Origin: Photobacterium pectinilyticum | GTDB taxonomy: Bacteria > Pseudomonadota > Gammaproteobacteria > Enterobacterales > Vibrionaceae | Direction: 5' to 3' | Assembly: GCF_024357955.1 (NCBI RefSeq) | Contig: NZ_JANEYT010000009.1 | Location: 56,564 to 120,563, forward strand | Length of the DNA stretch: 64,000 bases | Shown here: positions 1 to 8,054 of the stretch, piece by piece | Layout: each line of letters opens with the position of its first letter | How positions within the stretch are numbered: position 1 is the first letter of the stretch | Program-made: the position numbers and the translations under genes | The notes under the pieces: generated by a model | Seen by the model: only the letters and a program-made list of their open reading frames with translations | Told to the model about the DNA's origin: nothing | Database searches by the model: none

Positions 1-1
1 G

Positions 2-1396
2 GGGGCGAGCTTTGATTTTATCCAGCCTTATATGGATGAGGTCGAGCACCGCTTGATGCCATTGGTGGAAGCTGGCGAGATCAAACGCTTGCTGATCCGT
101 GCGCCGCGTGGATGGGGGCGGCTCGCTGATTTTTCCAATGGCTTTGCGATTGTGGTGCTGGAGGATTGGGCCGAGCGCCGTCCGGCGGGGGCGATTATTG
201 GTGATATCCGTCGGCGCTTGGGTGATTTGGCCGGGATCACGGCTTTTCCGGTGATGCGTCAGCCGTTCGGTCGCGGGGTCGGTAAACCGGTACAGTTCGT
301 ATTGGGAGGCGGCAGCTATGAAGAGCTGGCCCAGTGGCGGGATATCATACTCGATGCGGCGGCTCGTAACCCCAAGATTGTCGGTCTGGATCATGACTAC
401 AAGGAAACCAAGCCACAGCTGAGGATCGTGATAGATCGCGATCGGGCTGGCGATCTCGGGGTGTCGTTAAAGACGATTGGCCAGACCCTCGAATCTATGC
501 TCGGATCCCGTCAGGTAACAACTTATTCATGGCGCGGCGAAGAATACGATGTGGTCATCGAAGGCCAGCGCGAACGGCAAAATACCGCTGCCGACTTGGC
601 CAATTTGTATGTCAGGGCTGAACAGGCCGAGGCATTGGTTCCGCTGTCGAGTCTCATCCGTGTTGATGAATACGCTGGCGCATCACAGTTAAACCGTTAC
701 AACCGGGTAAGGGCGATTACCCTCGAGGCTAATTTGGCTGACGGCTATACCTTGGGCGAAGCCCTTGGCTATCTTAATGGCTTGGTTGATGAGTTGCTGC
801 CTGCTGATGCTGTGGTCAATTACAAAGGCGCGTCCAAAGACTATCAAGACTCCAGTACATCGATTGTGTTTATCTTTGCCTTGGCACTGGTTGTGGTCTT
901 TTTGGTCCTCGCCGCGCAATTTGAGAGCTATATCCATCCGTTGATTATTATGCTTACCGTGCCGCTAGCGACAATGGGGGCATTGCTCGGGCTCTACTTC
1001 ACTGATCAGACCCTCAATATCTATTCGCAGATAGGCCTTATCATGCTGATTGGCTTGTCGGCCAAAAACGGGATCTTGATTGTTGAGTTCGCCAACCAGT
1101 TGCGCGATCAGGGGATGGCGTTTGATGAGGCCTTGCTTGAAGCTGCATCCGAACGCTTGCGGCCTATTTTGATGACAGCCATTACCACTATCGCTGGTGC
1201 GATCCCGTTGATTCTGGCGACGGGGGCAGGGGCTGAAAACCGTGTTGTCATCGGTATTGTTGTGTTGTGTGGTATCACGGTCGCCACTTTGTTTACCCTG
1301 ATTGTGATCCCGGTGATGTACCGCTTGCTCGCTCGTCATACCCTAAGTCCCGAGCATGTATCGCGGCAACTGGCACGGCAGATAGAAGACAGTTGA
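2..1396 (+). CDS. RND-family efflux pump, C-terminal part (gene starts before the window)
   Basis: The reading frame is open from the first bases of the window, so only about the last 464 residues of a ~1,030-residue inner-membrane RND transporter are present. These pumps exchange protons for drugs or lipophilic compounds together with a periplasmic adaptor and an outer-membrane channel. The first half is the second periplasmic loop (porter and docking regions, including the SQLNRYNRVRAITLEANL stretch typical of HAE1 pumps). The second half has the C-terminal transmembrane bundle, with FVLAAQFESYIHP and GLIMLIGLSAKNGILIVEFANQ, the conserved TM11-like signature. It ends with RPILMTAITTIAGAIPL. 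The adaptor gene would lie upstream, outside the window. Family is certain; substrate and gene name cannot be judged from this fragment. Confidence 0.93.
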   Translation, partial: GASFDFIQPYMDEVEHRLMPLVEAGEIKRLLIRAPRGWGRLADFSNGFAIVVLEDWAERRPAGAIIGDIRRRLGDLAGITAFPVMRQPFGRGVGKPVQFVLGGGSYEELAQWRDIILDAAARNPKIVGLDHDYKETKPQLRIVIDRDRAGDLGVSLKTIGQTLESMLGSRQVTTYSWRGEEYDVVIEGQRERQNTAADLANLYVRAEQAEALVPLSSLIRVDEYAGASQLNRYNRVRAITLEANLADGYTLGEALGYLNGLVDELLPADAVVNYKGASKDYQDSSTSIVFIFALALVVVFLVLAAQFESYIHPLIIMLTVPLATMGALLGLYFTDQTLNIYSQIGLIMLIGLSAKNGILIVEFANQLRDQGMAFDEALLEAASERLRPILMTAITTIAGAIPLILATGAGAENRVVIGIVVLCGITVATLFTLIVIPVMYRLLARHTLSPEHVSRQLARQIEDS

Positions 1397-1543
1397 AGTA
1401 CGCTAGAATGTAGAAAAGGCATCGAATACATCAATAAAAGTGCGAATTATTACTGAATTTGCGGTGTCTACTACGACAATTTCCTGCCTTTCCGCTACTA
1501 TCACGGCAGTAATCACGACAAGACTTAATCTGGTGATAGTAAT

Positions 1544-1888
1544 ATGAAAATTTCTGTTGATGGCGGCTCATTCAAAGTTGCAATCGAAACTGAATTTGCA
1601 GGACTGATTGAAGAGTCTGCTGCTATTTATAACGAAACCTTCGAGCAGGCGAAAACCAAAGACAAGACGATTTTGCGTTTCTTGCAAATCATCATTGAGC
1701 ATCGCGACAGTGATGATGCGATTGGTTATGCCGTACTGGGTTTGCTGGGTTGGTACCACATCAACATCAATCCTGTTGAAGACCAAGATATTGAATTGAA
1801 CCTGCCGAAAATCTTGCCGCACCTGATTAATCCGGCCGGCGATCTGACCGCAACAAGTGCCAGCGAAGGCAGTACCTTTCTGCATTGA
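1544..1888 (+). CDS. Conserved small protein of unknown function (114 aa)
   Basis: I do not recognise this family. The product is an acidic soluble protein with no signal peptide or membrane segment. Its middle is predicted helical (EESAAIYNETFEQAKTKD, then FLQIIIEHRDSDDAIGYAV). The ATG is preceded by GGTGA seven bases upstream, an acceptable ribosome-binding site. The gene is monocistronic: a 147-bp gap separates it from the RND gene and a strong hairpin follows it. The long antisense frame here is a shadow. Real coding is supported by the start site, the terminator just behind the stop and normal composition, not by homology. Confidence 0.7.
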   Translation: MKISVDGGSFKVAIETEFAGLIEESAAIYNETFEQAKTKDKTILRFLQIIIEHRDSDDAIGYAVLGLLGWYHININPVEDQDIELNLPKILPHLINPAGDLTATSASEGSTFLH

Positions 1889-1915
1889 TTGAAGGGGAAA
1901 AAAGTCTGATATTTA

Positions 1916-1950
1916 TAGAAGCCAATTGGGATCGCCAGTTGGCTTCTATT
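1916..1950 (+). terminator. Rho-independent terminator after the 114-aa gene
   Basis: A ten-base stem TAGAAGCCAA / TTGGCTTCTA (1916-1925 with 1939-1948) has a 13-base loop and is followed by a short T-rich stretch. It lies 28 bases behind the stop codon. Confidence 0.7.
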
Positions 1951-2000
1951 TGTTATCTAACGGGCAACCCCAAGGAATATTCGTAGAAAACCCTTGATTA

Positions 2001-2161
2001 TACCAACCTACATAAATATTTGATCAGTCTTGCAGGTTAAAATCGCTGTTCTCTGCGTTAGATATTTTGTAATTAGAGCCAACTAGTTGCTGCAATATCT
2101 GCCTTGATAGCAACGATTTTTCCAGTGCAAATACTTGATCAACGACTTATCCAGATTGGTA
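2001..2161 (+). repeat. MITE-like palindromic repeat, copy 1
   Basis: About 161 bp, framed by inverted ends TACCAA...TTGGTA. The outer ~25 bases are imperfect inverted repeats around TTGATCA. The interior is also folded back on itself: AAAATCGCTGTT pairs with AACGATTTT near the other end, and AGATATT with AATATCT at the centre. It has no coding capacity. Near-identical copies occur at 3442-3601, 17705-17850 and 56770-56928, with a diverged reverse copy at 55373-55532 and a short deleted one at 63340-63393. It lies in the same orientation as copy 2. Confidence 0.85.
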
Positions 2162-2427
2162 TTAAAAGTCATTTATAATTCGCCATGAAATTTTTTATTG
2201 TACGTTTCAATATAGCTTGAGCTTCTCTATTCACTTTTCTCCGTACTTGCTGCGAGTCTTTTTTCATAATTTAACTGTCTTTCCACATACGCGGCAACGG
2301 TAAATGACTTTGCAAATAAATCGCTGAATAAACGTCCGGTGCACTAAACAATAATGATGATGTTTACATTCCATAGTGAATAATTCCCTTAAAGCAATTA
2401 TTAAATGCATGTTATCTTTTTATGTAT

Positions 2428-2504
2428 TGGTGGGCAGTATCATTTTGGTATCAATTATTAATTATGTATAAGTGATACCAAAAAGATATCCACTGCTCGG
2501 ACCA
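2428..2504. repeat. 77-bp imperfect inverted repeat upstream of the exported PDT-like gene
   Basis: Left arm 2428-2453 and right arm 2473-2504 are imperfect inverses. Matching blocks are TGGT...GCAGT outside and TTTTGGTATCA / TGATACCAAAA inside, separated by a 19-base AT-rich spacer. It lies 87 bp upstream of the ATG at 2591. It could be a regulator-binding palindrome, an RNA hairpin or a different small repeat. It is unrelated to the 160-bp family apart from its palindromic form. The rest of 2162-2427 and 2505-2580 shows only AT-rich DNA with no recognisable gene. Confidence 0.6.
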
Positions 2505-2590
2505 TATTTAGTGATAGAGTTAATAAAAAGATACTGGTGAAATTGTCATACTAAAAGGTCTACTCTTAGTCAGCTGTAAAGGAAATACGG

Positions 2591-3322
2591 ATGTTCAAAT
2601 CACTGGGTATTGCCATAACGGTAGCCACGATTTTCGTTTCAAACGTGACAGTCGCAAGCGAAAATATTTTTGCTCAAGCATCAAAAGGGAGCTTCAACGA
2701 TGCAGCAATTGTTAAGTTATTTGAGAAACAGCCTGCTTTAACGGCAGAGGTTATTTTTGCCGGCACGCCAACAAATACGTTCAAGCAAGCGGTAGACAAT
2801 AGTGCGCTTGCGTTTAGTGCAGTCGAAAATAGTACGATTGATGGCCGCCTAGTACAGGCGTCAGTTGAGGCATTTCAACAATACCAATTAGTTGAAGCAA
2901 GGGCTTTCATAACGACGCCGATCGAAATGTGTGTCTTGATGAACAGTCAGGATGTCGCTAATAATACCGGTATCACCACGATTGCTTCTCATCCTGCGGC
3001 TTTGAAACAAATTAATATATGGAAAGCAGGCTTTAAACCACAAGAAGTGGAAATCCCTGAAGGGACCGCAGCCGCAGCAAGGCTTGTTTCCAGCCAAGAA
3101 CTCCCTGAAGGTACGGCAGCAATAGGTGCATGTGTTTTAAATACGGTCTATACCAATCTTGATGTTGTCGAAAGAGGAGTTCAGGATAATAAAAACAATA
3201 AGACTTCTTTTTTGCTCATGAAGGTTGAGCCGCGCGAAACTGAAATTAGCGAGGGTGAGGCCCGTTCCGAACTAATGGAAGCCATTAAGCTGGGGAAAAA
3301 AACGGTGAAAGTTAATCTTTAG
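2591..3322 (+). CDS. Exported prephenate-dehydratase-like protein
   Basis: A 243-residue protein with a cleavable signal peptide (hydrophobic residues ~5-20, then VTVAS at 20-24), so the product should be periplasmic. The mature part aligns with the catalytic PDT domain of prephenate dehydratase (prephenate to phenylpyruvate). Landmarks are GSFNDAAI near the start, SALAFSAVENSTIDGRL (the ENS..G motif), TTIASHPAAL (usual SHPQAL), GTAAAARLV and DNKNNKTSFLLMKV where cytoplasmic enzymes have N-TRF. The catalytic threonine position is kept but the arginine of TRF is serine. The C-terminal ACT regulatory domain with its GALV and ESRP motifs is absent. The known periplasmic dehydratase, PheC, belongs to another fold, so a secreted PDT-type protein is unusual. 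Start: ATG with AAAGGAAA upstream. Enzyme activity is not assured. Confidence 0.75.
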   Translation: MFKSLGIAITVATIFVSNVTVASENIFAQASKGSFNDAAIVKLFEKQPALTAEVIFAGTPTNTFKQAVDNSALAFSAVENSTIDGRLVQASVEAFQQYQLVEARAFITTPIEMCVLMNSQDVANNTGITTIASHPAALKQINIWKAGFKPQEVEIPEGTAAAARLVSSQELPEGTAAIGACVLNTVYTNLDVVERGVQDNKNNKTSFLLMKVEPRETEISEGEARSELMEAIKLGKKTVKVNL

Positions 3323-3396
3323 GTGATATTGCCATAGATATTCGCTGAAAATAGTTTGGGCTTCTATGTGTTTTAGTCGAGATATGCGAAAAAACG

Positions 3397-3430
3397 TAGG
3401 CCAGTAGCCATTGCTACTGGCCTATTTTTT
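3397..3430 (+). terminator. Rho-independent terminator
   Basis: A perfect 12-base stem TAGGCCAGTAGC / GCTACTGGCCTA with a four-base loop, followed by TTTTTT. It lies 75 bp behind the exported PDT-like gene. Confidence 0.92.
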
Positions 3431-3441
3431 GTATCAGCTAA

Positions 3442-3601
3442 TAGCAACCTACATAAATATTTGATCAGTCTTGCAGGTTAAAATCGCTGTTCTCTGCGTT
3501 AGATATTTTGCAATTAGAGTTACTAGTTACTGCAATATCTGCCTTGATAACAACGATTTTTCCAGTGCAAATACTTGATCGACTACTTATCCAGATTGGT
3601 A
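3442..3601 (+). repeat. MITE-like palindromic repeat, copy 2, overlapping the 3' end of the MFS gene
   Basis: Almost identical to copy 1 and in the same orientation (ends TAGCAACC and ATTGGTA). Its right end supplies the last codons and the stop codon (3583-3585) of the MFS gene on the other strand. The element therefore inserted into, or adjoins and has rewritten, the C-terminal tail of that protein. Confidence 0.85.
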
Positions 3602-4857
3602 TAATTGTCGGCGTAAGCGGCGTTTCGAGAGCAAACGTGTGTAGCATTCGCGGCAACATTGTTGTTTTGATTTTGGTTTGTTTGTGCCTGGTTATTCATC
3701 GCTTGGTTATCTAACCGGCCGCTAAGGCGGGTTAGTAGCAGGGCGACAATCACGATAATCGCACCAACCCAAGGAGTATGCATTAAACCAGCGTTGGCGA
3801 CGATGTGGCCGCCCCCCCATGAGCCTAATGCGATACCGATGTTGAAGGCTGCAATATTAAGACCTGAGGCAACATCAACGGCATCCGGGCTGACTTTCTC
3901 TGCCAATTTGACCACGTATACCTGCAAGCCCGGTACGTTACCGAAGGCAAAAGCACCCCATACCAAGATAGTCGCTACTGCGGCAATTGGATTGTAGGCT
4001 GTGAGATTGAACATCAGCATGGTTGCTGCTAAACCAGTGAAAATAATGGTCAGTGCTTTGATTGGCCCCATCTTGTCGGCCATTTTACCGCCCCAGATAT
4101 TGCCAATAGCGACAGATACGCCGTATACCATCATGATCAGACCAATGGCTCCGGAGTTGAATCCAGACACATCTTCCAAAATAGGTGCCAGGTAGGTAAA
4201 GGCTGTAAACGTACCGCCATAACCTAGTGCGGTGATGGCATACACCAACAGTAAGCGCGGTTGGGTCAGGACTTTCAGTTGCGCTGATAGCTTAGCTGCT
4301 GGTGGCTGTTTCAAGTTGCCCGGAACCAAAATAGCGCTGCCAATCAACGCGATCAGACCAAGTAGCGCGACAATCAAGAAGGTCGCCTGCCAACCGAATG
4401 TTTGGCCGATATAGGTACCCAGTGGTACACCGGTCACCAGGGCTACAGTCAGGCCGGTAAACATGATAGCAATGGCACTGGCAGCTTTGTCTTTTGAAAC
4501 CAATCCAGTGGCAATGGTTGAGCCAATGGAGAAGAATACCCCGTGGGCTAGGCCAGTTAGGATACGTGCCAAGATCAGGGTGTTATAACCCGGAGCCTGC
4601 CACGCCAGCAAGTTACCTGCAACAAACAGGCCCATGACCGATAGCAGGACCGCCTTGCGGTTCCATTTACCGGTTAGGGCAGTCAAAACCGGGGCGCCTA
4701 CGGCAACACCCAGGGCATACAAACTGACTAGCAGGCCGGCAGAAGGTAGTGAAACATTAAGGTCGGCTGCCATGGTTGGGATCAAGCCCACGATGACGAA
4801 TTCTGTGGTTCCGATAGCAAAGGCGCTTAGCGTCAATGCCAATAGTGCTAAAGGCAT
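3583..4857 (-). CDS. MFS efflux transporter, DHA1 (AraJ/YdhP-like) type
   Basis: A 12-helix inner-membrane proton antiporter. The N-terminus has the family signature IGTTEFVIVGLIPTMAADL, followed by GVAVGAPVLTALTGKWNRK (motif A region) and ARILTGLAHGVFFSIGSTIA. Close relatives export sugars, nucleosides or drugs; the substrate here is unknown. The transport core ends around residue 385. The last ~40 residues are an Asn/Gln-rich tail (NNQAQTNQNQNNN) ending in YTNLDK, and that ending is read from the inverted end of the neighbouring 160-bp repeat. The true ancestral C-terminus has therefore probably been replaced. It is divergent from the LysR gene at 5063, which is its likely regulator. The ribosome-binding site (AGAGAGAAAAACT) is modest. 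Confidence 0.88.
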   Translation of the reverse strand: MPLALLALTLSAFAIGTTEFVIVGLIPTMAADLNVSLPSAGLLVSLYALGVAVGAPVLTALTGKWNRKAVLLSVMGLFVAGNLLAWQAPGYNTLILARILTGLAHGVFFSIGSTIATGLVSKDKAASAIAIMFTGLTVALVTGVPLGTYIGQTFGWQATFLIVALLGLIALIGSAILVPGNLKQPPAAKLSAQLKVLTQPRLLLVYAITALGYGGTFTAFTYLAPILEDVSGFNSGAIGLIMMVYGVSVAIGNIWGGKMADKMGPIKALTIIFTGLAATMLMFNLTAYNPIAAVATILVWGAFAFGNVPGLQVYVVKLAEKVSPDAVDVASGLNIAAFNIGIALGSWGGGHIVANAGLMHTPWVGAIIVIVALLLTRLSGRLDNQAMNNQAQTNQNQNNNVAANATHVCSRNAAYADNYTNLDK

Positions 4858-5062
4858 AGTTTTTCTCTCTATTCATGTAATAAAACCGCCGCTGCGGCCT
4901 ACATAGGCTTTGAGCTGTAAAGCTCACATCCGGCGGCACTCTCTCTGTTGGCAGGCATTATTCAAAAAATTGCCATTGCTAAAAACAGCACCTTTTACAA
5001 ATGATTTTTGCTATAAATGAAAAAATGCGAAGGTGATAAAAAATGTTGGAAGGAAAGGTGCC

Positions 5063-5944
5063 ATGCGAACGCGCTCTGATGATTTGGAAATTTTACTGAC
5101 CGTGGTCGATAGCGGTGGCTTCTCTGCGGCTGCAGAGGCGTTGGATATCCAGGTTGCGCGGGTATCCCGGGCTGTGAGCAAGGTCGAGAAACAGCTTGGC
5201 GTGTCTATTCTCAACCGTACTACTCGCCGGGTAGAGCTGACAGATGAAGGGCGGCAGTTTATCGAAGCGGTGAGGACTGGCCTGCAGCATATCCAGCAGG
5301 CCGAGGAAGACATCATGCAGCGCGGAGAGTTGCCCAAGGGGAGGCTAAGGGTGGATGCGGCCAGCCCGTTTGTGTTCCACCAGCTGGTTCCGCTGATCCA
5401 GCCGTTCAAAGCCGCTTACCCTGAAATTGAGCTCGAGCTGACGTCCAATGAAGGCTTTGTCGATTTGCTGGAAAAGCGCACCGATGTGGCAATCCGTATT
5501 GGCAAGCTGGATGATTCCACCTTGCATGCCCGGCCGCTGGGAAGAAGCCCGCTCTATATCGTTGCCTCGCCGGAATATCTGGCCAAGCGCGGGCTCCCCA
5601 AGCTGGTCAACGAACTCCACCAGCATGATTTGATTGGTTTTGCCGGTGCCAAGATCCTCAACCGTTGGCCGCTCAAGGGGCTGGATACGATTTCGCCTTC
5701 AATGATTTCGAGCAACGGTGAAACCGTCCGCCAGCTGGTACTGGCGGGCAATGGTATCTCGTGTCTGTCGGGCTTTATGGTCAACAAGGATTTGGAGGAG
5801 GGGCGTTTGGTCTCTTTGCTGGAAACAGAAAAACTGGTCAATACCGGCCGCGAGCAAGTCAATGCGGTGTTCTATAAATCATCTTCGGTGGCAAGGCGGA
5901 TCTCGGCCTTCATCGATTTTATCCAGCCGCAGCTGACGCTGTAG
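5063..5944 (+). CDS. LysR-family transcriptional regulator
   Basis: A standard ~293-residue LysR protein. The N-terminal winged helix-turn-helix (SGGFSAAAEALDIQVARVSRAVSKVEKQLGVSILNR) is followed by a substrate-binding domain from about residue 90. I place the start at ATG 5063, preceded by AAGGAAAGG. An in-frame GTG at 5033 would add ten residues but lacks a better site. The gene is divergent from the MFS exporter, with a ~200-bp shared promoter region, so it probably controls that exporter. The ligand is unknown. It converges with the TetR gene at 5964. Confidence 0.92.
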   Translation: MRTRSDDLEILLTVVDSGGFSAAAEALDIQVARVSRAVSKVEKQLGVSILNRTTRRVELTDEGRQFIEAVRTGLQHIQQAEEDIMQRGELPKGRLRVDAASPFVFHQLVPLIQPFKAAYPEIELELTSNEGFVDLLEKRTDVAIRIGKLDDSTLHARPLGRSPLYIVASPEYLAKRGLPKLVNELHQHDLIGFAGAKILNRWPLKGLDTISPSMISSNGETVRQLVLAGNGISCLSGFMVNKDLEEGRLVSLLETEKLVNTGREQVNAVFYKSSSVARRISAFIDFIQPQLTL

Positions 5945-5963
5945 ACTTATACCCAGTTCACAC

Positions 5964-6563
5964 CTAGAACGGATAGTGGTTGAACACATCCTCAATCATT
6001 TGTTTTAGCGGAGTGCCATTTTCATCGTCATCCGAGCCGTTGACGCGGGCATAGGTGCGAAGCCCTGAGATCTGTACCTGGATATGGCGTGCCAGTTGGT
6101 GCGGGTCTTTCTCTTTGTCAATCTCACCCAGCTCCTGGGCTTCGACGATCAGCTTTTCGAATTCACTTTCCATCTTGCGGAACGATCGCTTGGCCTCTTG
6201 CAGCAATTCTTCATGCTCGCCGGTGAGCTCGGCCACGGTTTTGGCCAGCATGCACATGCCGCTCGGTGCCCCTTGCTGGGTGTTGATCACCAGCTGCTCC
6301 ATGAACAGTTTCAGCGCTGCCACAGGCGATGCACTATTAGCCCGGCAAGCTGCCAACTTCGCGACCCCTTGTTCGGTGTAGTGTTGCAGGGCTTCTTTGA
6401 ACAGCCCCTCTTTGCTGCCGAAGGCGGCGTAAATGCTGCCTGGGCGCATATCTATCACGTCTTGCAGGTTGCGCATAGACGTAGCGTGAAACCCTTTTTC
6501 CCAATACAGGCTCGTGGCTTTGTCGATGACTTGCTGACGGTCAAATTTTGCATGGTTTGCCAT
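5964..6563 (-). CDS. TetR-family transcriptional regulator
   Basis: A 199-residue regulator with an N-terminal TetR helix-turn-helix (QQVIDKATSLYWEKGFHATSMRNLQDVIDMRPGSIYAAFGSKEGLF) and an all-helical ligand-binding half. The sequence resembles the group that controls electrophile-detoxification genes, but no such gene is adjacent: the neighbour at 6787 runs in the same direction and is separate. A palindrome just upstream of its own start (6586-6599) suggests autoregulation. Confidence 0.9.
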   Translation of the reverse strand: MANHAKFDRQQVIDKATSLYWEKGFHATSMRNLQDVIDMRPGSIYAAFGSKEGLFKEALQHYTEQGVAKLAACRANSASPVAALKLFMEQLVINTQQGAPSGMCMLAKTVAELTGEHEELLQEAKRSFRKMESEFEKLIVEAQELGEIDKEKDPHQLARHIQVQISGLRTYARVNGSDDDENGTPLKQMIEDVFNHYPF

Positions 6564-6585
6564 AATGAGTTTCCAGCCTAATAAG

Positions 6586-6599
6586 TGAACGATAGTTCA
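6586..6599. promoter_or_regulatory. Putative TetR operator (autoregulatory)
   Basis: TGAACGATAGTTCA is a palindrome (arms TGAAC / GTTCA) 23 bp upstream of the TetR start codon, where a self-repressing TetR protein would bind. Assignment is by position and symmetry only. Confidence 0.45.
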
Positions 6600-6735
6600 A
6601 TTTTAAGCGTAACCGCGGCTCAAGTCTAATCTGCTGTTGTCAGAAGGTAGTTTCGGTATGGTTGAGATTGTGATTAAGCGATTGGTCGCAACAAGGTGAT
6701 GAAGGCGTCGTTTGTGGTTCTGCACTAGCGAAACC

Positions 6736-6779
6736 GGAACAATGATCAAGGCTTAAACAAGAAGCTTGATCATTGTCCC
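6736..6779 (-). terminator. Hairpin behind the MhpD-like gene
   Basis: Twelve perfectly paired bases ACAATGATCAAG / CTTGATCATTGT with a 14-base loop, 8 bp beyond the stop of the hydratase gene. There is no clear T run, so it may be a weak terminator or an mRNA 3'-end stabiliser. Confidence 0.4.
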
Positions 6780-6786
6780 TATGTGG

Positions 6787-7554
6787 TTATTTTTTTTCAA
6801 CGAACGTCACTTGGTACTCACCAATGCCGTCGTATTTGATCGTCGTTGGTTTATCAAACTCGACTTCAACAATACCGCAGTACGAACCGGTGATAATGGC
6901 TTCGCCTGCAGAGAAGTGCATGCCGCGGCGGGTCATATAGTTGATCAGCCAGTACACAGGATTCTGCGGCATAGTATTAGGGTGCACGCCTGCGAAAGTT
7001 TGTACTTGCTCACCTTGCGTTACAGTGATGTCAATCTTAGCGGCGGCAAACGCTTTTTCGCGTTCAATTTCAGGACCGATAAACATGCCTTGGTTAACTA
7101 GGCAATCAGCCAGTTTCTCAAAGAATTCCGCACCGCTGTCATCGGCAAAGCGAGCTTGCATCAACTCCAGTGCCATATGGCATGGGCCAATTGCCGCGTT
7201 GATTTGCTCTTCGCTGTAACCTTCTGGGTTAGCTGGCAGATCAGCGTTTAGGATAAAAGCAATTTCAGGCTCAATACGCACTGCGTTGTTATCGGCAAAC
7301 AGCTCACAGCTTTCGCCTTGTTGAATAGTCTCAGCAAAAATTGGTGCAACCACAAACTTGTCGTCTGAAAGCGGTAGTAAGCACTTCCATCCACCCACTT
7401 TGTCGCTGTGTTGGTCAATCATTGACGATTGGATTTGCAGAGCATCATCCACATTGGCTGGACGTTGCTGCTCGTCAAGGCGTGGTGCTTTGGTACCTGG
7501 TACTCGACGGTTTAGTAGTTCGGTAGCTGCTAGTTCAAAATTCATAATAGTCAT
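6787..7554 (-). CDS. 2-keto-4-pentenoate hydratase-like protein (MhpD/FAH family)
   Basis: A 255-residue member of the fumarylacetoacetate-hydrolase superfamily, hydratase/decarboxylase branch. Relatives add water to 2-hydroxypenta-2,4-dienoate in meta-cleavage pathways. Visible features: GGWKCLLPL near residue 54, the acidic metal site RIEPEIAFIL around residue 93, and SAGEAIITGSYCG near residue 220, where the family has a G..v.tGs..G motif. No other ring-cleavage gene is near, so the in-vivo substrate is open. Start: ATG at 7554 has AAAGGTAAT upstream. A second ATG three codons in is possible. Confidence 0.82.
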   Translation of the reverse strand: MTIMNFELAATELLNRRVPGTKAPRLDEQQRPANVDDALQIQSSMIDQHSDKVGGWKCLLPLSDDKFVVAPIFAETIQQGESCELFADNNAVRIEPEIAFILNADLPANPEGYSEEQINAAIGPCHMALELMQARFADDSGAEFFEKLADCLVNQGMFIGPEIEREKAFAAAKIDITVTQGEQVQTFAGVHPNTMPQNPVYWLINYMTRRGMHFSAGEAIITGSYCGIVEVEFDKPTTIKYDGIGEYQVTFVEKK

Positions 7555-7700
7555 ATTGTATTACCTTTGGTTTATCCATAGATAATATCGATATTTACCA
7601 ACTCTGGGTAGTGAAACTACTCGGAAGTGGAATATTTGTCATAAACAATTTAGTCGCTCCCAATCGACGTCATTGGCTGTCGTTTCGTTTGTATTCGTAG

Positions 7701-7898
7701 GTGGAATGCGTACTGCTGCACCCGGTATGCCTATCGCTAGATACTGAATTGCGGCAAAATGCTCTCTCGATGCTGGCTGACTACCTGCATGGCTATGCTT
7801 TGGCGATGAGCTGCCAATCTGGCAATGAACTCAAGGTTGATATGCTGTCTGGTCCTTTAGCGTTTTATATGCGGGCATTGCAGAAGATGGTGAAGTAA
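7701..7898 (+). CDS. Possible small protein (65 aa), uncertain
   Basis: A GTG-started frame. The C-terminal two thirds (ALSMLADYLHGYALAMSC, then LSGPLAFYMRALQKMVK) look protein-like and helical. There is no convincing ribosome-binding site and I do not recognise a family. It could be a gene remnant. It sits alone between two minus-strand genes. Confidence 0.25.
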   Translation: MECVLLHPVCLSLDTELRQNALSMLADYLHGYALAMSCQSGNELKVDMLSGPLAFYMRALQKMVK

Positions 7899-8054
7899 AG
7901 GGGGGATGTCGTTCCCTCTCTTGATCATGCTTCCAGAATTGAGGACACAAAAAGGCAGTCCGCAGGCTGTTTGAAACCGTGCCGAAGGTAATATTTTTGG
8001 CTCCGGTCTGCCATGTCGAAATCTCGCCTCCATTTTTGTATGATAAATATTCAG

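Noticed and set aside
965..1339. Long antisense frame in the RND gene
   Set aside because: A shadow of the strongly conserved pump coding sequence; product is low-complexity and unlike any family.
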